A stretch of DNA of 5,996 nt, taken from positions 1 through 5,996 of the forward strand of contig WREJ01000074.1 in NCBI GenBank assembly GCA_009779395.1, given 5' to 3'. The notes under the pieces were generated by a model. It saw nothing but the letters and a program-made list of their open reading frames with translations. It searched no databases and was not told the DNA's origin. How positions within the stretch are numbered: the first letter of the stretch is position 1; each line of letters starts with the position of its first letter. Both the position numbers and the translations under genes were made by a program. Positions 1 to 5,869 of the stretch are shown here, piece by piece. Source of the DNA: Coriobacteriia bacterium (GTDB lineage: Bacteria > Actinomycetota > Coriobacteriia > WRKU01 > WQUG01).

Positions 1-61
1 CGGTCACAGTATGCCTCACTTAGTCGTATTTTATACGTCAAATAGCACTACTTTACTAGCG
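1..61. other. Non-coding end of window, with an AT-rich dyad
   Basis: No gene is supported. The only structure is the dyad CGTAT-TTT-ATACG at 25-37. On the minus strand it reads as TTGACG running into TATAAAAT, which looks promoter-like, but I cannot find a properly spaced pair of boxes. tmRNA genes often sit near smpB, but nothing here resembles one. Confidence 0.3.
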
Positions 62-86
62 AAAAAATTGTAACATGTTGGTCACA
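62..86 (-). terminator. Intrinsic terminator after smpB
   Basis: On the minus strand a 6-bp stem TGTGAC / GTTACA with loop CAACAT is followed by A and six T residues. One pair is G-U on this strand and would be an A-C mismatch on the other, which supports minus-strand use. The stem is short and A-T rich, so it is weak. Its place 46 bases past the smpB stop makes it the best end for the unit. Confidence 0.55.
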
Positions 87-131
87 TTTCTCAAAATGTT
101 CATGATTGGGGGGAATTGCAGCAAAAACAGC

Positions 132-584
132 TTAGCGACTGCGATCCTTCAACGCCCGCTCAATATCACGCTGGGCGTCTTTCTGTGCAATAGTTGCCCG
201 CTTGTCGTAGTTTTTCTTGCCGCGAGCTAAGGCGATTTCTACCTTTAGGCGGTTGTCACGCGAGAAATAGACTTTGGTAGGAACGATGGTCTGCCCGGCT
301 TGCTTGGTTTGTGCGTCCAGGTAGCGGATTTGCTTTTTGTGCAGCAGCAGCTTGCGGCTGCGCAGAGGATCAACGTTGTTGTAAGAACCCTGCGCGTAGG
401 GTTTGATGTGCACGCCGTGCAGCCAGACCTCACCGCCGCGCACATGCGCGTAGCTTTCTTTCAGCGACAGACCATATTCTCGAATCGATTTAATCTCGGT
501 GCCGGTCAGCACAATACCCGCCTCGAAGGTCTCTTCGATAAAGTAATCGTGGTAGGCCTTTTTATTTCCCGCTAGCTTTTTCAC
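132..584 (-). CDS. smpB: SsrA-binding protein SmpB
   Basis: SmpB binds tmRNA and delivers it to ribosomes stalled on broken messages (trans-translation), in the cytoplasm. The 150-residue product has the family marks: an N-terminal KKLAGNKKAYHDY stretch leading into the OB-fold, GTEIKSIR at about residues 28-35 followed by SLKESYAHV, and the conserved ALARGKKNYDKR near residues 118-129. A basic helical tail follows, the part known to enter the ribosomal A site and mRNA channel. Length matches the usual 150-160 residues. I chose the GTG at 584, 19 bases after the protease stop. The frame stays open to an ATG at 677, but that would add 31 residues with no SmpB character and overlap the upstream gene by 74 bases. 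The ribosome site is modest (GGGG, 12 bases upstream), so the exact start is less sure than the identity. It is the last gene before a likely terminator. Confidence 0.95.
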   Translation of the reverse strand: MKKLAGNKKAYHDYFIEETFEAGIVLTGTEIKSIREYGLSLKESYAHVRGGEVWLHGVHIKPYAQGSYNNVDPLRSRKLLLHKKQIRYLDAQTKQAGQTIVPTKVYFSRDNRLKVEIALARGKKNYDKRATIAQKDAQRDIERALKDRSR

Positions 585-603
585 GGCTTGTCGCTGCCCC
601 GTA

Positions 604-1824
604 CTACCTGCGTCTGCGTGCTTCTGCAATGGCACGCTGTAATTGCTTGTCTGTAGCTTCGTCAGCGCGATCAGCAATGCTCATCTCGACAATAATGTCA
701 GGAGTATTACCCACATCATCGATGACCCTGCCGTCTGCGGTCAGATAGTGCGCCGTTGTCATAAAAGCAGCACCACGCGCAAAAGGAATTTGTGTCTGCA
801 CGCTTGCCTTGCCAAAGGTTTCGGTGCCCACCACCAGCGCTCGGTCGTGGTCTTGCAGCGCACCCGAGACAATTTCTGCGGCGGAGGCACTGTTTCCATT
901 AACGATACACACCAAAGGCAGTTGCACCGAAAGCGATGGACCGCGACGATACATTACATCGGGCTTGAGGCTGTTGGCAGATTCAATCTGGACAATTGCT
1001 CCCTCGGTGATAAAAAGCGAGCTGACACCAAGAGCCTCGTTGAGGTCACCACCCGGATTGTCGCGCAAGTCAAGGATCAGGCTGGTTGCTCCCTGTTCTA
1101 TCAGGTCTTCGAGGTCACTTTGCAGCTCGTCAGTGGCACGGCGATTAAACTCAAACAGGCGCACATAACCAATGGTGCCGTCAATCATGCGTGCTTCGGT
1201 AACGGGCGTTTGAATAATGTCGCGGGTGATGGTGACGGTGAATAGCTCGCCGAGAGGGTGCTGCATGCTGGTAGGCATGACGTCCTCTTCAAAGGGGCGT
1301 ACCATGGTCAACTCGACCTGCGTACCTACTTCGCCACGCACGCGCGATGACAGCTCAGAGCTAATCCAGTCACGGCGCGCCTCGCCGTCAACTATGTAAA
1401 AGTAGTCGCCCTCTTGCAGGCCGGCATCTTCTGCGGGTGTGCCCTCATAGACCTGCAGGATAAAGACAGTGCCATCTTTCTCGCCCAGCAGCACCCCAAT
1501 GCCACCAAAGGAACCCATCATGCCTTCCTCATAGCGTTGCAGTTCGTCCTCGGTCAGAAAACGCGCGTAGGTATCCCCGTTGCTGCGTAACAGGCCGTTC
1601 AGCGCGCCTGCCGTTGCCGTTGTTTCATCCGGTGGATTCAGGGCTTCTCTCTGCATTATATTGAACAAATCAGAGACTTGTCTGGTAAGGCCTGCATTTT
1701 GACCCGCACGAAAGTCGTCTGCCAGAAACATAATCTGCGACGTGGCAAAGCCGCCCAAAAATGCTGTCAGCAGCAAGATGGACACCGTCAGGATTAGTAT
1801 GGTGAGCTTTGTTGTGCGGTTCAT
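604..1824 (-). CDS. ctp: S41 family carboxy-terminal processing protease with PDZ domain
   Basis: This is a serine protease of the C-terminal processing (CTP/Prc/CtpA) family, probably anchored in the membrane and acting outside the cytoplasm. The 406-residue product has an N-terminal hydrophobic segment at about residues 7-28, with no lipobox or clear cleavage site, so it reads as a signal anchor. A PDZ domain follows at about 105-200 (GSFGGIGVLL; TPAEDAGLQEGD). The S41 catalytic core follows: LRDNPGGDL at about 253-261, GNSASAAEI with the presumed nucleophile Ser314, and TFGKASVQ with the presumed base Lys339 and Gln343. The Ser-Lys-Gln spacing (25 and 4) is that of CtpB-type enzymes. The ATG at 1824 has a strong ribosome site (AAAGGA, AGG six bases away). 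An upstream ATG at 1911 in frame is rejected. It lies between ftsX and smpB, so envelope or division substrates are plausible, but none can be named from sequence. It has an unusually long leader of 159 bases. Confidence 0.93.
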   Translation of the reverse strand: MNRTTKLTILILTVSILLLTAFLGGFATSQIMFLADDFRAGQNAGLTRQVSDLFNIMQREALNPPDETTATAGALNGLLRSNGDTYARFLTEDELQRYEEGMMGSFGGIGVLLGEKDGTVFILQVYEGTPAEDAGLQEGDYFYIVDGEARRDWISSELSSRVRGEVGTQVELTMVRPFEEDVMPTSMQHPLGELFTVTITRDIIQTPVTEARMIDGTIGYVRLFEFNRRATDELQSDLEDLIEQGATSLILDLRDNPGGDLNEALGVSSLFITEGAIVQIESANSLKPDVMYRRGPSLSVQLPLVCIVNGNSASAAEIVSGALQDHDRALVVGTETFGKASVQTQIPFARGAAFMTTAHYLTADGRVIDDVGNTPDIIVEMSIADRADEATDKQLQRAIAEARRRR

Positions 1825-1829
1825 AGTGT

Positions 1830-1835
1830 TCCTTT
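1830..1835 (-). promoter_or_regulatory. Ribosome binding site deciding the ctp start
   Basis: On the minus strand AAAGGA lies just ahead of ATG 1824, with six bases between AGG and the ATG. It favours this ATG, which begins directly before the hydrophobic anchor, over the in-frame ATG at 1911. Confidence 0.8.
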
Positions 1836-1867
1836 CAAGTCGCCGCTGCCTAACATCACCTGTTGCC

Positions 1868-1894
1868 GTGACAGAGGCGTCACTTTTTGTGACG
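1868..1894. promoter_or_regulatory. Cluster of three GTGAC/GTCAC half-sites upstream of ctp
   Basis: On the plus strand the pentamers read GTGAC (1868-1872), GTCAC (1879-1883) and GTGAC (1889-1893). Their start points are 11 and 10 bases apart, close to one helical turn, and they alternate in orientation. The right-hand pair extends to a perfect 6-bp dyad CGTCAC-TTTTT-GTGACG (1878-1894). This resembles a binding site for a dimeric regulator 45-70 bases ahead of the ctp start. The dyad could also form a short RNA hairpin. No regulator is encoded nearby, so a protein cannot be named. I find no convincing sigma-70 promoter in this gap. Confidence 0.4.
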
Positions 1895-1912
1895 TTTGAC
1901 AGCAAACGCAAA

Positions 1913-1939
1913 CAATGCGGGTGGTCGGCACCCGCATTG
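1913..1939 (-). terminator. Strong hairpin after ftsX, possible terminator or attenuator
   Basis: A perfect 11-bp inverted repeat (CAATGCGGGTG / CACCCGCATTG) with a 5-base loop lies 44 bases past the ftsX stop. On the minus strand it is followed by TTTGCGTTTGCT, a broken T run rather than a clean one. It could terminate part of the ftsEX transcription, lower read-through into ctp, or protect the 3' end of the ftsX message. The stem is certain; the terminating function is inference. Confidence 0.5.
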
Positions 1940-1983
1940 CATCATACCATTGCTATCAGCCCCACCGTTATTAGGTGCTGCTG

Positions 1984-2898
1984 TTAAATCTTTAGGTACC
2001 TTCTCATGGCGATGACAGCACCCAAAATACCAATCGCTACGCCAGTGGCAAGCAGTATCAGGGCGATTTGCGTCATCAGGGCGTTCGAGAAATCAAAGTT
2101 GATAAACGCCAGTGTTTCTTGCAGCCCAGGGAAGAGGAAGGACTTGACCCCCAGCAGCACCAGTATTGCAAGTAGAGCACCGATTACTGCCTGCAAGACA
2201 CCTTCAAGAACAAAAGGTGTGCGAATAAAGCCATTGCTTGCACCCACCAGACGCATAATCGACAGTTCATTTCTGCGGGCGTAAATGGCAAGGCGAATGG
2301 TGTTGTTGATAAAAATCAGACTGACAACCGCCAAAATGCCGACAAAGACCATCCCCACGTAGCGTGCCGTTTGCGTGGCATCCAGCAAGACTTCGACAAT
2401 TCCCTCACCGTAATCGAGTGCCGCTTCGGGGTTGTCCGGTGGATTGGCAATACGTGAAAATTCCTCACTTGCACGAATAATGGTCAGCACTCCCTCAATT
2501 TCTTGCGTGTCAACCAGCTCGATTTCAAGCGAGCGTGGCAGAGGATTGTCCTGCAGATGTTCGATAATTTGCGGCGAATCCTTCATCATCTCGGTAAAGC
2601 GTTCCATCGCCATATCTTTGGTAAAGTACACAACGCTGGCAACATTTTCTGTCGCAAGCAACTGACTGTGCAAGGCATCGATGTCAGCGTCTTCGGCTTC
2701 GTCGTGAATCCAGATTTTGATGCTGATTTTGCTCTCGACATCACGCGTCATGTCGGTGACCAAGCTATTCATAAGCAGAGCACTGCCCATTAACAGCAGC
2801 GACAAAAAGATTGTTGCAATGCCGCCAAAGGTCATCACCCAGTTGCGGCGAAAGCTTGTTGCTGCCTCGCTGAAAAAGTAACCCAGATTAATCGACAT
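1984..2898 (-). CDS. ftsX: Cell division ABC transporter permease-like protein FtsX
   Basis: FtsX is the membrane half of the FtsEX complex, which couples cytoplasmic ATP hydrolysis to activation of cell-wall hydrolases outside the membrane, usually at division. The 304-residue product has the classic layout. A short cytoplasmic N-terminus (MSINLGYFFSEAATSFRRNW) is followed by a membrane segment at about 22-45 and an extracytoplasmic domain at about 48-178. Three further membrane segments lie at about 181-205, 230-254 and 274-297. The conserved cytoplasmic stretch RRNELSIMRLVGAS at 208-221 is the expected coupling region facing FtsE. The ATG at 2898 is chosen because it matches the family N-terminus and follows a G-rich ribosome site (GGGGGG at 2908-2913, with GGAA next to the ATG). 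It overlaps the end of ftsE by 11 bases, suggesting translational coupling. An earlier ATG at 2958 lies within ftsE and is rejected. Confidence 0.95.
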   Translation of the reverse strand: MSINLGYFFSEAATSFRRNWVMTFGGIATIFLSLLLMGSALLMNSLVTDMTRDVESKISIKIWIHDEAEDADIDALHSQLLATENVASVVYFTKDMAMERFTEMMKDSPQIIEHLQDNPLPRSLEIELVDTQEIEGVLTIIRASEEFSRIANPPDNPEAALDYGEGIVEVLLDATQTARYVGMVFVGILAVVSLIFINNTIRLAIYARRNELSIMRLVGASNGFIRTPFVLEGVLQAVIGALLAILVLLGVKSFLFPGLQETLAFINFDFSNALMTQIALILLATGVAIGILGAVIAMRRYLKI

Positions 2899-3652
2899 TT
2901 CCGTACACCCCCCTATCCTGGTCGCGAACCAGCTGACCTTCGTCAAGGGCGATAACACGCTGGCGCATGTAGTTCACCATCTCTTGGTCGTGGGTCGCAA
3001 TAAGGGTCGTTGTACCGGTACGGTTAATGCGCTCGAGCAGCTTCATAATACCAAGCGAAGTCTGCGGGTCAAGGTTACCCGTCGGTTCGTCACACAAAAG
3101 CAGCGGCGGACGATTCACAAAAGCACGTGCAACAGAGACACGCTGCTGTTCTCCACCAGACAGCTCGTGAGGATAGTTGTGGATTTTACCCTCCAGACCC
3201 ACCAGGCGCAGTACTTCGGGTACCTGCGTATTAATGACGTGCTTTGACTTGCCAATAACCTGCAGCGCAAAAGCAACGTTTTCAAAGGCCGTTTTGTTTG
3301 GCAGCAGCTTGAAGTCCTGAAAGACGCAGCCAATATTTCTGCGCAGATAGGGAACTTTTGAGTTTTTAAGGCGACCGAGGTCGTGTCCTGCAACGATAAT
3401 CTGCCCCGAGCTGGGAATGACTTCGCGCAGCAGCATACGAATAAAGGTCGACTTTCCCGACCCAGAATGCCCGACAATAAAGACGAACTCTCCGGCGGCG
3501 ACTTCTACGTTGATATTTTCTAGTGCTGCCCTGTTGGCAACGTAGCGTTTCGACACGTTTTTCATCGAAATCATCAGCGGCCCGCGATTCGCCCGGGGCG
3601 AAAACTGAGGTTCGGGCACAATTTGGTCAAGTCTTGACTCGAGGTCGGTCAC
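2888..3652 (-). CDS. ftsE: Cell division ATP-binding protein FtsE
   Basis: FtsE is the cytoplasmic ATPase of FtsEX; its ATP cycle drives FtsX to switch on peptidoglycan hydrolases. The 254-residue product carries every ABC ATPase motif: Walker A GHSGSGKST at 61-69, Q-loop Gln112 in VFQDFKLL, signature LSGGEQQRV at 164-172, Walker B LLLCDEP at 184-190 with catalytic Glu189, D-loop NLD at 193-195 and switch His221. VFQDFKLLP and DEPTGNLDP are typical of FtsE among ABC proteins. The GTG at 3652 has an excellent ribosome site (GGGAGG, five bases away). It gives 26 residues before the usual FtsE beginning (MISMKNVSKRY at 27-37), so this protein is longer than the common 220-230. Initiation at Met27 is possible but lacks such a site. 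ftsX follows with an 11-base overlap. Confidence 0.96.
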   Translation of the reverse strand: MTDLESRLDQIVPEPQFSPRANRGPLMISMKNVSKRYVANRAALENINVEVAAGEFVFIVGHSGSGKSTFIRMLLREVIPSSGQIIVAGHDLGRLKNSKVPYLRRNIGCVFQDFKLLPNKTAFENVAFALQVIGKSKHVINTQVPEVLRLVGLEGKIHNYPHELSGGEQQRVSVARAFVNRPPLLLCDEPTGNLDPQTSLGIMKLLERINRTGTTTLIATHDQEMVNYMRQRVIALDEGQLVRDQDRGVYGNVD

Positions 3653-3657
3653 ACAAG

Positions 3658-3663
3658 CCTCCC
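3658..3663 (-). promoter_or_regulatory. Ribosome binding site deciding the GTG start of ftsE
   Basis: The minus strand reads GGGAGG, five bases ahead of the GTG at 3652. This near-ideal site is the reason for keeping the N-terminal extension of FtsE rather than starting at the internal Met27. Confidence 0.75.
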
Positions 3664-3687
3664 TTTTCTACACGTATAAGGCACGCC

Positions 3688-3702
3688 GATACCATGCGTA
3701 TC
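3688..3702. promoter_or_regulatory. Dyad GATAC-N5-GTATC ahead of ftsE
   Basis: A perfect 5-bp inverted repeat with a 5-base centre lies between the proposed ftsE promoter and its ribosome site, in the expected 5' untranslated region. It could be an operator or nothing; short dyads like this arise by chance. Confidence 0.2.
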
Positions 3703-3713
3703 AAAACAAGGGC

Positions 3714-3740
3714 ATTTTATCGGCGAAACCAGTGTAACAA
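3714..3740 (-). promoter_or_regulatory. Candidate promoter for ftsE
   Basis: On the minus strand TTGTTA (3740-3735) and TAAAAT (3719-3714) resemble the -35 and -10 boxes. The 15-base spacer is shorter than the usual 17. The start would fall near 3707, giving a leader of about 55 bases. It would let ftsEX be expressed apart from the transketolase genes. A weaker alternative pairs TTGATA (3704-3699) with CTTATA (3680-3675). Confidence 0.35.
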
Positions 3741-3803
3741 AGCACACAGAGCACCGCTACTGTCCCTGCTGCAGGCGTTACCGTACTGCGAACTGCCCCA
3801 GGT

Positions 3804-3835
3804 GGCCAAAATACCGCAAAAATGCCGCAAAAATG
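3804..3835. repeat. Tandem 11-bp repeat with phased A-tracts after the transketolase stop
   Basis: The plus strand holds CCGCAAAAATG twice in direct succession (3814-3824 and 3825-3835), preceded by a decayed 10-base copy GGCCAAAATA (3804-3813). The A-tracts recur about once per helical turn, which is known to curve DNA. On the minus strand they are T runs beginning 3 bases past the tktC stop, but only a 4-bp stem (TGGC/GCCA) across that stop precedes them, so a standard terminator is doubtful. Confidence 0.6.
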
Positions 3836-3838
3836 TGG

Positions 3839-4798
3839 CTAGGATGTCGCCAAAAGTTCTTGTGCGGCAGCCGCGATAGAGAGAGCGTCCAGCTTAAAAT
3901 GCTTGATCAATTCTTCGGGGTTACCACTGGTACCAAAGCAGTCCACCACGCCAATACGCCGCGTGGGAACAGGACACAACTCTGCCAGCACCTCTGAAAT
4001 AGCAGAACCCATACCAGCAAGCACGCTGTGTTCTTCTGCGGTGATAAGACGTCCTGTTTTGGACACACTCCGCAGCAGGGTTTCAACATCAAGCGGCTTG
4101 ATGCACATGACGTCGATGACTTCTGCCTGAATGCCCTCTGCTGCCAGCAATTCTGCTGCCTGTAATGCCTCGGCGACCTCGATACCACAGGCGGCGATAG
4201 TGATGTCTGTGCCGGGGCGCACAATATGAGCTTTGGTCACATCAAAAGGTGTCGCTGTTTTGACCGTACCTGCTGTGCCGTAAATGTCGGGCGTTGCCGC
4301 ACGACCCAGCCGAATGTAAAAGGGTCCTGGCGTGGTCGCCGCATAACGAATGGCAGCTTGCGCCGCTGTGTAGTCGGCGGGCACCAAAACGCGCATATTA
4401 GGCAGCACGCGCATCAGCGCGATGTCTTCAAGCATTTGATGGCTGCCGCCGTCAGGACCGACGGTCACGCCACTGTGCGTCGGCGCGATTTTCACGTCAA
4501 GCATGTTATAGCAGACGGTGTTGCGAATCTGGTCGTAGACGCGCCCCGTCCCAAAGACAGCAAATGACCCCGTGAAAGCAATCTGTCCTGCCAGCGCAAG
4601 ACCTGCAGCAACACCCACCATGTTTGCTTCGGCAATGCCAGCGTTAAACAGGCGCTTAGGGTAGGCCTCGCCTAGCTGTGCTGTTGTGGTCGAACCCGCA
4701 AGGTCAGCCTCGACAGCAACAATGTCATATCCCTCACCGACCAACTGTACTAAGGTCTCGCCAAAAGCAGCGCGCGTTGCTTTTCCTTGCTTGCTCAT
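3839..4798 (-). CDS. tkt: Transketolase, C-terminal subunit (split enzyme)
   Basis: This is the C-terminal half of a two-gene transketolase, which moves two-carbon ketol units between sugar phosphates in the non-oxidative pentose phosphate pathway, in the cytoplasm. The 319-residue product has the pyrimidine-binding domain first: GIAEANM at about 54-60, where Glu57 is the residue expected to activate thiamine diphosphate, the FAVF/RVYDQIRN region at about 79-93, and GPDGGSHQ at 114-121. The transketolase C-terminal domain follows, from about 190 to the end. It lacks the diphosphate-binding domain, which is supplied by the adjoining gene; active sites would form at the subunit interface. ATG 4798 overlaps the upstream TGA (ATGA) and has GAGGAG six bases ahead, so translation is probably coupled. 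Length fits the usual 300-320 for this half. Substrate preference cannot be told from sequence. Confidence 0.93.
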   Translation of the reverse strand: MSKQGKATRAAFGETLVQLVGEGYDIVAVEADLAGSTTTAQLGEAYPKRLFNAGIAEANMVGVAAGLALAGQIAFTGSFAVFGTGRVYDQIRNTVCYNMLDVKIAPTHSGVTVGPDGGSHQMLEDIALMRVLPNMRVLVPADYTAAQAAIRYAATTPGPFYIRLGRAATPDIYGTAGTVKTATPFDVTKAHIVRPGTDITIAACGIEVAEALQAAELLAAEGIQAEVIDVMCIKPLDVETLLRSVSKTGRLITAEEHSVLAGMGSAISEVLAELCPVPTRRIGVVDCFGTSGNPEELIKHFKLDALSIAAAAQELLATS

Positions 4799-5715
4799 GA
4801 CGCGCTCCTCTCAATGGTGATAGTGCCCAGGTCAGCAAGATACTGGTCAAGCTCTGCTATGGCAGTAGCACACTCCTTTTCACTGGGAGCAACCCCGTGC
4901 CAGCCTGCTACATGTTCCATAAATGAAACGCCCTTGCCCTTTACGGTGTCAGCGATAATCGCGTAGGGTTTGTCAGGTGGGCGCGGCGCGCACAAGACCT
5001 CACGGATTGCCGGCACATCGTGACCGTCAACGCTTGCCACCTGCCAGCCAAAGGCCGCAAACTTTGCGCCCACATCAGCAAGTGCCATCACGTCTTCTGT
5101 GTTGCCATCAATCTGCAGCATATTGCGGTCCACAATCGCCACCACTGACCCCAAGCCATAGTGAGCCGCATACAAAGCAGCTTCCCAATTTTGTCCCTCT
5201 TGCAGCTCGCCGTCACCGAGCAGAGTATAAATACGTGGCGGAGTCTGTCCATCACTGCCCATCTGTCCTACCAGGGCAAGTCCCTGCGCCAGTCCAGCGG
5301 CAATCGACAGCCCCTGTCCCAGCGACCCCGTCGAGACCTCGACACCAGGACACTTGCGCGCATCGGGATGACCCTGCAGCATTGATCCCAGCTTGCGTAG
5401 CTTTTTCAGTTCAGCCGGGTCAAAATAACCAGCACGCGCCAAAGCCGCATACTGCACCGGTGCCGCATGTCCCTTTGACAGGATAAAGCGATCACGACTC
5501 GGGAGCTGCGGATTGTGCGGGTCATAGTGCATGACAGCGCCAAAATAGAGTGTCGCCACCAGATCAACTGCCGAAAGCGAACCACCCGGATGCCCCGAGC
5601 CAGCACCGGCAAGCATCTTCACAATGTCAATGCGCATTTTAGTCGCACAATGCTGAACAAAGCGAGGGTCAAAACTGGTAGGCGGCATACCGACGTGACC
5701 TGATTGCGCTGACAT
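4795..5715 (-). CDS. tkt: Transketolase, N-terminal subunit (split enzyme)
   Basis: This is the thiamine diphosphate-binding half of the split transketolase. The 306-residue product shows GSGHPGGSLSAVD at 39-51, with a conserved active-site His at 42, and SKGHAAPVQYAAL at 80-92. GHPDARKCPGVEVSTGSLGQ follows at about 115-134. The cofactor motif begins GDGELQEGQNWEA at 167-179 and ends in Asn198, the GDG-X28-N pattern that binds the metal and diphosphate. The order and spacing are those of transketolase rather than deoxyxylulose-phosphate synthase or pyruvate dehydrogenase E1. ATG 5715 follows AAAGGA at 5721-5726 with ideal spacing. The first 15 or so residues are poorly conserved in style but fit this start. 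It is the first gene of its unit, with a promoter-like sequence close upstream. Confidence 0.93.
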   Translation of the reverse strand: MSAQSGHVGMPPTSFDPRFVQHCATKMRIDIVKMLAGAGSGHPGGSLSAVDLVATLYFGAVMHYDPHNPQLPSRDRFILSKGHAAPVQYAALARAGYFDPAELKKLRKLGSMLQGHPDARKCPGVEVSTGSLGQGLSIAAGLAQGLALVGQMGSDGQTPPRIYTLLGDGELQEGQNWEAALYAAHYGLGSVVAIVDRNMLQIDGNTEDVMALADVGAKFAAFGWQVASVDGHDVPAIREVLCAPRPPDKPYAIIADTVKGKGVSFMEHVAGWHGVAPSEKECATAIAELDQYLADLGTITIERSAS

Positions 5716-5750
5716 TGAGGTCCTTTCTAACGGCAGAGTGAGCTAACACC

Positions 5751-5778
5751 CTTATAGTAGCAGAACCACAGCGTCACA
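5751..5778 (-). promoter_or_regulatory. Candidate promoter for the transketolase genes
   Basis: On the minus strand TATAAG (5756-5751) matches five of six -10 bases. A -35-like GTGACG (5777-5772) lies 15 bases upstream of it, and TGTGAC (5778-5773) would give 16. A TGC before TACTAT offers an overlapping extended -10. Transcription would begin near 5744, leaving a leader of about 28 bases with the ribosome site but no room for a riboswitch. Confidence 0.5.
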
Positions 5779-5834
5779 CGAGGAGAAATTTGAGCGAATT
5801 TAAAAAGATTGGCAGAGTCTGTCCATCAAAATGC

Positions 5835-5864
5835 TTGACGATTGGTATGCGAAAATTGTAAGAT
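5835..5864 (+). promoter_or_regulatory. Candidate rightward promoter, divergent from transketolase
   Basis: The plus strand has TTGACG (5835-5840), five of six -35 bases, an 18-base spacer, and TAAGAT (5859-5864), four of six -10 bases. Transcription would start near 5870 and leave the window to the right, so it may serve a gene beyond the edge or a small RNA. Confidence 0.5.
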
Positions 5865-5869
5865 ACTAG

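Noticed and set aside
81..105. Second hairpin ACATTT-CTCA-AAATGT near the smpB end
   Set aside because: The 6-bp A-T-rich stem overlaps the better terminator stem and is not followed by T residues on the minus strand.
1..131. tmRNA gene next to smpB
   Set aside because: No tag-peptide frame and no tRNA-like CCA end is visible on either strand in this short segment.
585..677. Longer smpB from ATG 677 (181 residues)
   Set aside because: It adds 31 residues without SmpB similarity and overlaps the protease gene by 74 bases; the GTG at 584 gives the family length and N-terminus.
643..1245. 200-residue plus-strand frame
   Set aside because: It lies opposite the protease core, has no recognisable domain and reads as an antisense shadow.
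1825..1911. Longer protease from ATG 1911
   Set aside because: It would place 29 mostly polar residues before the membrane anchor and run through the half-site cluster; ATG 1824 has the ribosome site.
4977..5486. 169-residue plus-strand frame opposite transketolase
   Set aside because: Low-complexity, Pro/His/Arg/Gln-rich product with no domain, fully opposite a clear gene.
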